This document shows positions 14,432 to 20,368 of a stretch of 21,730 nucleotides of DNA, in pieces (position 1 is the stretch's first letter; the number at the start of each line of letters is the position of its first letter). Position numbers and translations under genes: made by a program. Below the pieces are notes generated by a model that ran no database searches, was not told the DNA's origin, and saw only the letters and a list, made by a program, of their open reading frames with translations. Location of the stretch: assembly GCA_035762175.1 (NCBI GenBank), contig DASTPP010000050.1, positions 1 through 21,730 on the forward strand. Direction: 5' to 3'. The DNA is from DASTPP01 sp035762175 (lineage in GTDB: Bacteria > Myxococcota_A > Polyangia > Polyangiales > Polyangiaceae).

Positions 14432-15673
14432 TCAGGGCTCGGGCGCGAGCAGGTCGCGGCGGGGCGGCAGCCAGGGCGGAACGAGCGGAGGGCAGGGGGC
14501 GCCGGGCGGCGCGAGCAGCAGCTCGGCGAAGCCGAGGCGGTCGTTGCGGTCGAAGCGCAGATCGCCGAGCACGGTGCCCTCGTCGGTCTCGGCCCAGAAG
14601 GGGATGCGCACGAAGCGCAAGAGCGCCGCCGCCTCGCAGCGCTCGCGGGCGAGCGAGCGCAGGCGGGCGAGCGGGGCGCGGAACTCGCCCTCCCAGCGGG
14701 TGCTCGCGTCGGAGGGCGCGGCGACGGGCGCGAGCGGGGCGTTGATGCGCTCGGCCTGCTCGGGGCAGAGGCCGGCGGCGTACAGCGAGGGGAAGGGCGC
14801 GTAGGTGGCGCGGCGGAGCACGAGCTCGCCGGCGGCGCTGGTCTGGACGGAGATGAGCGTCCAGCAGAGGGGGTCGGCCGGCAGGGGCGAGAGGGCGAGA
14901 TCGTGCAGGGCGGTGCCGGGCTCGGCCGCGAGGCGGCGGGTGAGCTCGGCGCGGGCGAGGCGGCCGACGGCGACGAAGGCGAGCACGACGGCGGCGCTCG
15001 CGGCGAGGGCGGCGGCGGCGCGGGCGCGGGCGCTCGCATGGCGGGCGAGGGCGAGCAGGAGGGCGGCGACGAGCCCGACGGCGATGCGCGAGGGCAAGAT
15101 GACGAGCTTGGGCAGCGCCCAGGGCAAGAAGAAGGTGGCGGCGAGCACGAGCCCCAGCGCGGCCTGCCACCAGCGCGCCCGGGCGGCGAAGAGCAGGGGC
15201 GGCACGAGCGTGGCCCAGAGCAGGGGCTCGACGATGAAGATCGAGTCGCCGTAGAGCCAGCCGTCGTAAAGGGGCCAGAAGGGGTGGACGCCGTAGACGT
15301 TCCAGCCGTCCATGCTCATGTGCACGAGGGGGCCGACGAGGCCGAGGCCCCAGAGCCAGGGGGCGTCGCCGGGGCCGAGCGCGCCGCGGCGGCGGCCGAG
15401 CGCCGCGGCGAGGGCGGCGAGGGCGGCGCCGAGCAGCAGGCCGACCGGCAGCGTGTGGGTGTGGCCGCGGTGGTGCAGCAGCGAGCCGAGCTTGCCGCCG
15501 GTCAGGCCGGTGTAGAGCACGTCGGCGTCGGGCAGGTTGTTGGCGAGGCCCGAGGTCAGGTAGGCGAGGCGGGCGAAGCCCCGGGCCGGCTCGCGCCCGT
15601 CGCGGGCCGAGCGCGCCTGCAGGGCGGCCTCAGCGAGGGCGACGCCGGCGAGGGCGTGCGTGATGTTGTCCAT
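14432..15673 (-). CDS. YdjM/DUF457-type membrane-bound metal-dependent hydrolase
   Basis: A 413-residue polytopic membrane protein. The N-terminus MDNITHALAGVALAEA and the motifs NLPDADVLYTG (about residues 46-56), HHRGHTHT (67-74) and PLVHMSMDGWNVYG (about 100-115) are the conserved His/Asp metal-site motifs of the YdjM (LexA-regulated, DUF457) inner-membrane hydrolase family. About seven hydrophobic helices span residues 35-265, and the last 150 residues form a soluble domain, probably periplasmic. E. coli YdjM is about 196 residues, so this one carries a large C-terminal extension seen in longer family members. The substrate is not established. The start is the ATG directly before the conserved DNITHAL; a TAAGGT hexamer lies 14 nt upstream and there is no Shine-Dalgarno. 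Confidence 0.9.
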   Translation of the reverse strand: MDNITHALAGVALAEAALQARSARDGREPARGFARLAYLTSGLANNLPDADVLYTGLTGGKLGSLLHHRGHTHTLPVGLLLGAALAALAAALGRRRGALGPGDAPWLWGLGLVGPLVHMSMDGWNVYGVHPFWPLYDGWLYGDSIFIVEPLLWATLVPPLLFAARARWWQAALGLVLAATFFLPWALPKLVILPSRIAVGLVAALLLALARHASARARAAAALAASAAVVLAFVAVGRLARAELTRRLAAEPGTALHDLALSPLPADPLCWTLISVQTSAAGELVLRRATYAPFPSLYAAGLCPEQAERINAPLAPVAAPSDASTRWEGEFRAPLARLRSLARERCEAAALLRFVRIPFWAETDEGTVLGDLRFDRNDRLGFAELLLAPPGAPCPPLVPPWLPPRRDLLAPEP

Positions 15674-15687
15674 GCGGGGCGGGGCCG

Positions 15688-15693
15688 ACCTTA
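15688..15693 (-). promoter_or_regulatory. Possible -10 element of the YdjM-type gene
   Basis: TAAGGT on the minus strand ends 14 nt before the ATG at 15673, with no Shine-Dalgarno between. No -35 is recognisable, so this is weak alone and is listed for the shared pattern. Confidence 0.25.
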
Positions 15694-15722
15694 GCGCGAA
15701 CGGCCGGGGTCGGGGCGGCGGG

Positions 15723-15850
15723 GCCGTCGCCCCCGGCCGCCGTCGCCGAGAGAGGCCGTCGCCCCCGGCCGCGGTTCCGGAGGGAGGCCGTCGCCCCCGG
15801 TCGCGGTTCCGGAGGGAGGCCGTCGCCCCCGGTCGCGGTTCCCGAGAGAG
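15723..15850. repeat. Four 32-bp tandem repeats with a divergent fifth
   Basis: Units start at 15723, 15755, 15787 and 15819, each GCCGTCGCCCCCGG(C/T)CGC followed by a GTTCCGGAGGGAG-like end; units two and three are nearly identical. A fifth, at 15851 to about 15890, is CCCTCGCCCCTGGCCGCTCTC and links this array to the palindromic family at 7265. The array lies between divergent genes. There are no spacers, so it is not a CRISPR. Confidence 0.88.
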
Positions 15851-15927
15851 GCCCTCGCCCCTGGCCGCTCTCCTGGCGAGAGTGGGGAGGGGGCTCCGGG
15901 CGGGGTTCGGGGGGCGGGGCGCTTCCC

Positions 15928-15956
15928 TTGACGGCCTCGGCGCGGCCGTGTCTCCT
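15928..15956 (+). promoter_or_regulatory. Candidate promoter of the transporter-HEAT gene
   Basis: TTGACG (15928-15933), a 17-nt spacer and a weak TCTCCT (15951-15956) lie 24 nt before the ATG at 15981. A GAAGTGAG ribosome-binding-like sequence sits in the short leader. Confidence 0.35.
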
Positions 15957-15980
15957 TCGCGCGAGTCGAAGTGAGCGCCG

Positions 15981-18734
15981 ATGGCCCGGGCCCTGTTTGC
16001 CGTCACTAGCGTCCGCCCGGAAGAGCGGCGCGACGTCTGGGCCGCCTTCGCGCTGCTCTTCGTGTTCATCGGCAGCCACGCGACGCTCGAGACGGCGCGC
16101 GACGCGCTCTTTCTCGCGAAGGTGCCGGCCACGCGGCTGCCCTGGGTGTACCTGGCGATCGCGGCGGCGTCGCTCGCGGCGGCGCGGCTGCAGGCGAGGC
16201 TCGGGGGCCGGCTCGCCGGGCGGGCGGCGCTGGGGGTCTGGGCGGCGGTGGCGGCGGCGGTCACCTTCGGCTTCTACGGGGCGCTCGACGCGCTGGGGCC
16301 GGCGGGGTTTTACGCGCTCTACGTCTGGTCGGGGCTGGTGACGACGCTGGTGCTCGTGCACTTCTGGACGCTCCTGGGGGGCATGTTCAGCGTGACGCAG
16401 GCCAAGCGCGTCTACGGGCCGATCGGCGCCGGCAGCGTGCTCGGGGCCATCGCGGGCAGCGGCGCGGCGAGCGCCCTCGCGCGGGCGATGGCGCCGCGGC
16501 AGCTCTTGCTCGCGGCCTCGCTGGGCTTCGCGGCGAGCGCGCTGATGCCCGCGGCGTTCCGGGCGGCGACGGCGGCGTACGCGGAGAAGGGCGGGTCCCG
16601 GGCGCTCGCCGACGACGCGCGCTACGTGGCGCGCCAGCCCTACGCGCGCAGCGTCGCGATGCTCGCGGTCGCCTCGGCGACCTGCCTCACCGTGGCCGAC
16701 TTCGTGTTCAAGAGCGTGGTGGCCGCGAACGTGCCGCGGGCCGACCTCGGGGCGTTCCTCGCGACGGTCTACTTTCTGCTCAACCTGCTCTCGCTCGGGG
16801 CGCAGCTCTTCGTGGCGAGCTGGGTCATCCGGCGGTTCGCGCTGAGCACGGCGCTCGCGGTGCTGCCGGCGCTGCTGATGGTCGGCGGCGTCGGCATGAT
16901 CGCGGCGGGGGGCATGGTCGGGGCGTTCTCGCTCTACCCGGCGCTCGTCATCAAGGGGGCCGACGGGGGGCTGCGCTACTCGCTGCACAAGACCTCGTCC
17001 GAGCTGCTCTTCGTGCCGCTCAGCGAGGAGGCGCGGGGGCGCGTGCGCGCCTTCGTCGACGCGGTCGGGCAGCGGGGGGGGCAGGCGCTCGCCTCGCTCG
17101 GCATCCTTTTGGTGGGGGCGCTCAAGCTGCGGGCGGGCTGGCTGCCCTACGTGCTGGTGCTCCTGGCGCTCGCCTGGGTGGCGGTCTCGCTGGACCTCCG
17201 GCGGCACTACCTCGAGCTCTTTCGGGGGCGGCTGCAGGCCGGGCGGGTGCGGGCGGTCGAGGCCTTCCCCGAGCTCGACGTCGCGTCGCTCGAGACGCTC
17301 TTGGCGGCGCTCGACAGCGAGCAAGACGACGAGGTCGTCGCGGCGCTCGACGTGCTCGAGCGCGAGGGCAAGACGCACGTGGTGCCGGCGCTGATCCTCT
17401 ACCACCCGTCCGAGCGGGTGGTCGAGCGGGCGCTCGCGCTCTTCACGCGCGCGGGCCGGCGCAACGTGGCGCACGTGACCGACCGGCTGCTCGACCACGC
17501 CTCGCCGCGGGTGCGGGCGGCGGCGGTGGTGGCGCGCTCGGCCATCGCGCCCGACGCGAAGCTGCTCGCGGCGCGGCTCGAGGCCGAGGCCTCGCCGGAG
17601 GTGCGCGCGGCCATCGTCGCCTCGCTCGCGGCCTCGGCCGAGGGGGCCGAGGGCGAGGCGGCGCGCGCGCGGGTCGCGGCGCTCGTGCGCGAGGGTGGCG
17701 TGCCCGAGCGGGTGGCGCTCGCCAACGCGATCGGGTGGCGGCCGGCGGGCTTCGACGGGGCGGTCGCGGCGCTCGCGGCGGCGCCCGAGTCGCCGGTGCG
17801 CCAGGCGGCGCTCGGGGCCATCCGGCGGGCGAAGTCGGCCGCGAGCCTGCCGGCGCTGGTGCCGCTGCTCGCGCGCGAAGACACGCGCGGGGGGGCCCGG
17901 GCGGCGCTCGTCGAGTACGGCGAGGCGGGGCTCGACGAGCTCGGGCGGGCGCTCGCGGACGCGTCGCGGCCGGCGGCGCAGCGCTGGCAGCTGCCGCGGG
18001 CGGTGGCCGAGTTCGACTCGGACCGCGCGGCGGCGCTCTTGCTCGCGCGCCTGCCGGCCGAGCCCGACGGCATGGTGCGCTACCGCATCATCCGGGCGCT
18101 CGAGTCGATGGCGCGGCGGCACCCGGCGCTCGCGCTCGACCGCGGCCCGCTCGAGCGCGCGGCGCGCGAGAACGTCGCGCGCGCCTACCGCTGCCTCGAC
18201 CGGCGGCTGACGCTCGAGCGCGGCGCGGCGGCCGACCCGGCGCGGGCGACGCCGGGGCACGGGCTGCTCGTGCGGGCGCTGCTCGACAAGGAGGCCGAGG
18301 CGGTCGACCGGCTCTTCCGGCTGCTCGACCTGACGCACCCGCGCGAGGGCTTCGCCCAGATCTACCGCGGGGTGCGCAGCGGGCGGGCGAACGCGCGCGC
18401 GGACGGCATCGAGCTCTTGCACAACGTGTTGCGCCCGCCGCTGCGCGGGGCGGTGGTGGGCCTGGTCGACGACGCGCCCGAGGCCCAGCGGCTCGCGGCG
18501 GGGGCCGACTTTCACGCGCCGCTCGGGCTCTCGTACGAGGCGCTGCTCGGGCACCTGCTCGAGAGCACCAGCCGCTCGCTGCAAGACCTCACGCTCTACC
18601 ACGTCGGCGAGCTCCGGCTCGCGCGCTTCCTCGAGCCGCTGCGCGCCCGCCGGGCCCGCGGCGACGCGAGCAGCGACCTCGCCCGCACCCTCGCCATCCT
18701 CGAGGGCCGCGCGCCCGCCGGGGCCACCGTCTAG
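15981..18734 (+). CDS. Npt1/ADP-ATP-translocase-like membrane protein fused to HEAT repeats
   Basis: A 917-residue protein. Residues 1 to about 400 hold ten to twelve transmembrane helices with an MFS-like layout and the motifs RDALFLAKVPATRLPWVYL, FWTLLGGMFSVTQAKRVYGPIGAGSVLGA and DGGLRYSLHKTSSELLFVPLS, which resemble bacterial Npt1/TLC (ATP/ADP translocase-type) proteins. From about 425 to 720 there are Ala/Leu/Arg helical pairs (for example SPRVRAAAVVARSAI, SPEVRAAIVASLAAS, SPVRQAALGAIRR) typical of HEAT repeats. The last 190 residues are helical and unassigned. Npt1 proteins of intracellular bacteria exchange nucleotides with a host; in a free-living organism the substrate is unknown and transport may be lost. 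The start ATG has a GAAGTGAG sequence nearby. A cyclic-nucleotide-binding-fold gene follows 8 bp downstream, probably in the same operon. Confidence 0.85.
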   Translation: MARALFAVTSVRPEERRDVWAAFALLFVFIGSHATLETARDALFLAKVPATRLPWVYLAIAAASLAAARLQARLGGRLAGRAALGVWAAVAAAVTFGFYGALDALGPAGFYALYVWSGLVTTLVLVHFWTLLGGMFSVTQAKRVYGPIGAGSVLGAIAGSGAASALARAMAPRQLLLAASLGFAASALMPAAFRAATAAYAEKGGSRALADDARYVARQPYARSVAMLAVASATCLTVADFVFKSVVAANVPRADLGAFLATVYFLLNLLSLGAQLFVASWVIRRFALSTALAVLPALLMVGGVGMIAAGGMVGAFSLYPALVIKGADGGLRYSLHKTSSELLFVPLSEEARGRVRAFVDAVGQRGGQALASLGILLVGALKLRAGWLPYVLVLLALAWVAVSLDLRRHYLELFRGRLQAGRVRAVEAFPELDVASLETLLAALDSEQDDEVVAALDVLEREGKTHVVPALILYHPSERVVERALALFTRAGRRNVAHVTDRLLDHASPRVRAAAVVARSAIAPDAKLLAARLEAEASPEVRAAIVASLAASAEGAEGEAARARVAALVREGGVPERVALANAIGWRPAGFDGAVAALAAAPESPVRQAALGAIRRAKSAASLPALVPLLAREDTRGGARAALVEYGEAGLDELGRALADASRPAAQRWQLPRAVAEFDSDRAAALLLARLPAEPDGMVRYRIIRALESMARRHPALALDRGPLERAARENVARAYRCLDRRLTLERGAAADPARATPGHGLLVRALLDKEAEAVDRLFRLLDLTHPREGFAQIYRGVRSGRANARADGIELLHNVLRPPLRGAVVGLVDDAPEAQRLAAGADFHAPLGLSYEALLGHLLESTSRSLQDLTLYHVGELRLARFLEPLRARRARGDASSDLARTLAILEGRAPAGATV

Positions 18735-18742
18735 GCGCGCCC

Positions 18743-19639
18743 GTGCTCGTCGACCTGCCCCTGCCCGGCGTCCGCGACCGCGTGCTCTTGCTGCGCTCGC
18801 TCGAGTCGTTCGCCGCGCTCGACGAGGAGGGCATCACGCTGCTGGCCGAGCACGCGCGGCCGCGCGCGTTCCGGCCGGGCGAGGTGGTGTTCGTCGAGGG
18901 GCGCCCGGTCGAGTCGGTGCACGTGGTCATCGACGGGCAGATCTCGTCGCGGCGCCGCGGCAAGCTGCTCGCCCAGGTGCGAAGGGCGCGGGGGGTGGGC
19001 TTTCTGTCGCTGCTCGCGCGCGACGAGAACGGCGTCGACGCGGTGGCCGACGAGCCCACGCACACGCTCGAGGTGGCGGCCGCCGTCGTGCACGACATGA
19101 TGGAGGAGAACTTCTCGTTCTTGCGCAACCTCCTGCGGCTCTCGGCCCGTGGCCTGCTCGGCCGCCGCGGCGGCCTGCCCGCCAACCCCGACGCCCCGCC
19201 GGCCGCCGAGATCGGCGAGTACCCGGCGCGCACGATGACGCTCGTCGAGCGGGTGCTCGACCTGCGCTCGGGGGGCATCTTCGCGACCGGCAGCCTCGAG
19301 CCGGTCGTCGAGCTCGCGCGCCGGCAGGAGCAAGTCGAGTTCGCGCCGGGCGAGCTCTTGTGGCGGGCCGGCGAGCCCTCGAGCTGGTCGCTGCGCGTGC
19401 TCGCCGGGCGCATCGAGTGCACCGGGGCCGGCGGGCGCCGGGTGGTCGTCGGCCAGGGCTACGTGCTCGGCAACCTCGACGCGCTCGCCGAGCAGCCGCG
19501 CTCGTTCGAGGCGCGCGCCGAGACGCGCGTGGCCGCCTACCGGTCCGATCTCGAGGCCCTGCTCGCCGTGATGGAGAGCCACCCCGGGCTCGGGCGCGAG
19601 ATGCTCGGCGTGCTCTCGCGCTTCTTGCTCGAGGCGTGA
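18743..19639 (+). CDS. Protein with two degenerate cyclic-nucleotide-binding domains
   Basis: A 298-residue soluble protein starting at GTG, 8 bp after the transporter-HEAT stop. Residues about 15-120 and 185-295 are each a cNMP-binding beta-roll: LESFAALDEEGITLLAEHARPRAFRPGEVVFVEGRP...VVIDGQI in the first and FAPGELLWRAGEPSSWSLRVLAGRIE in the second. The phosphate-binding cassette is altered in both: the FGE...R-(S/T)-A pattern reads GFLSLLARDENGVDAVA in the first and LGNLDALAEQPRSFEARA in the second, so cAMP or cGMP binding is doubtful. There is no DNA-binding domain. In related bacterial proteins cNMP domains are attached to the transporter-HEAT chain, so this may be a separated subunit. 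It ends 13 bp from the convergent acidic protein gene. Confidence 0.87.
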   Translation: MLVDLPLPGVRDRVLLLRSLESFAALDEEGITLLAEHARPRAFRPGEVVFVEGRPVESVHVVIDGQISSRRRGKLLAQVRRARGVGFLSLLARDENGVDAVADEPTHTLEVAAAVVHDMMEENFSFLRNLLRLSARGLLGRRGGLPANPDAPPAAEIGEYPARTMTLVERVLDLRSGGIFATGSLEPVVELARRQEQVEFAPGELLWRAGEPSSWSLRVLAGRIECTGAGGRRVVVGQGYVLGNLDALAEQPRSFEARAETRVAAYRSDLEALLAVMESHPGLGREMLGVLSRFLLEA

Positions 19640-19652
19640 GCCGCCCGGGGGG

Positions 19653-20315
19653 TCAATGCCCCTGGCCGTAGGCCCAGGCGGTGAGCAAGGTGAGCAAGAG
19701 CGCGGTGCCGACGAAGATGCCGAGCGTCAGCGGGTCGGGGTCGAGGCGCGCCCGCAGATCGCGCGCCGCCCGCGCCACGTTCGGATCGCCGGCCCGCGCG
19801 GCGAGCGCCGGGGCCTCGCGGCGCACCCGGCCGTAGTCGCCCGCCTCGAAGGCGCGCACGAGCTCGCGCAGCGTCGGATCGTCGGGGTACCTCGCCGCGA
19901 AGGGCAGCGTCGAGCCTCCGCCCGCCCCGGCGCCCTCGCCCGCGTTTTCGTCGGCGCTCTCGTCGTCTTCGCCGTCGTCGTCGTCTTCGTCGGCGCTCTC
20001 TTCGTCGCCGTCGCCGTCGTCTTCGTCGGCGCTCTCGTCGCCGTCGTCGCCCGCGCTCTCGTCGTCGCCTTCGCTCGCGCTGGCGCCTTCCTCGGCGTCG
20101 CCTTTCCCCCCACTCGCGCCTTCCTCGGCGTCGTCGGGCGCGCTCGCGTCTTCCTCGGCGTCGTCGGCCGCGCGCCGCCGGGCGCGCGCCTCGGCCACCT
20201 CGGGTTTTTCCCCCTTGCGGCGCGCGGCCTTGGCCCTTCGGCCCTTGGCCTTTTCGCTCGCGCCGGCGGGGCTCGGGGGCGAAGGCGGCGGGTCGTCCGA
20301 TTCGTCTCGGCTCAT
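19653..20315 (-). CDS. Acidic, low-complexity tail-anchored membrane protein
   Basis: A 220-residue protein. Residues about 20-50 are basic (KAKGRRAKAARRKG), about 50-130 are a highly acidic Asp/Glu/Ser stretch with repeated DDESADED-type units, and about 140-190 form a short helical domain (PTLRELVRAFEAGDYGRVRREAP) with TPR-like spacing. A single helix near the C-terminus (LTLGIFVGTALLLTLLTAWAY) would anchor it with the bulk in the cytoplasm. No signal peptide. Family not recognised. It is divergent from the Sel1-repeat gene across 53 bp; both products pair a disordered charged cytoplasmic region with one membrane helix, which hints at a functional pair. The repeat DNA (TCGTCGGCGCTC) at about 19960-20060 is expansion-prone. 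The frame is supported by the C-terminal helix and domain. Confidence 0.75.
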   Translation of the reverse strand: MSRDESDDPPPSPPSPAGASEKAKGRRAKAARRKGEKPEVAEARARRRAADDAEEDASAPDDAEEGASGGKGDAEEGASASEGDDESAGDDGDESADEDDGDGDEESADEDDDDGEDDESADENAGEGAGAGGGSTLPFAARYPDDPTLRELVRAFEAGDYGRVRREAPALAARAGDPNVARAARDLRARLDPDPLTLGIFVGTALLLTLLTAWAYGQGH

Positions 20316-20351
20316 GGCCGGTTTCTTGTCGCACGGCGTGCCCCGGCCGAC

Positions 20352-20357
20352 TAGGCT
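20352..20357 (+). promoter_or_regulatory. Possible -10 element of the Sel1-repeat gene
   Basis: TAGGCT ends 11 nt before the GTG at 20369, with no Shine-Dalgarno between. TTGTCG at 20326 is 20 nt further upstream, too distant for a normal spacer, so the -35 is uncertain. Confidence 0.3.
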
Positions 20358-20368
20358 GCCGGCTCACC

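Noticed and set aside
8753..15694. Shared string GGGCCGACCTTAG at 8753 and 15682
   Set aside because: Thirteen bases shared at two gene upstream regions, but on different strands relative to the genes; too short to call a regulatory site.
15723..15890. Possible CRISPR array (32-bp repeats)
   Set aside because: The units are directly adjacent with no spacers and no cas gene is nearby.
15630..18602. A 990-codon minus-strand open frame
   Set aside because: Mirror of the transporter-HEAT gene; Arg/Glu/Pro-rich, no motif, and the plus frame has clear TM and HEAT signatures.
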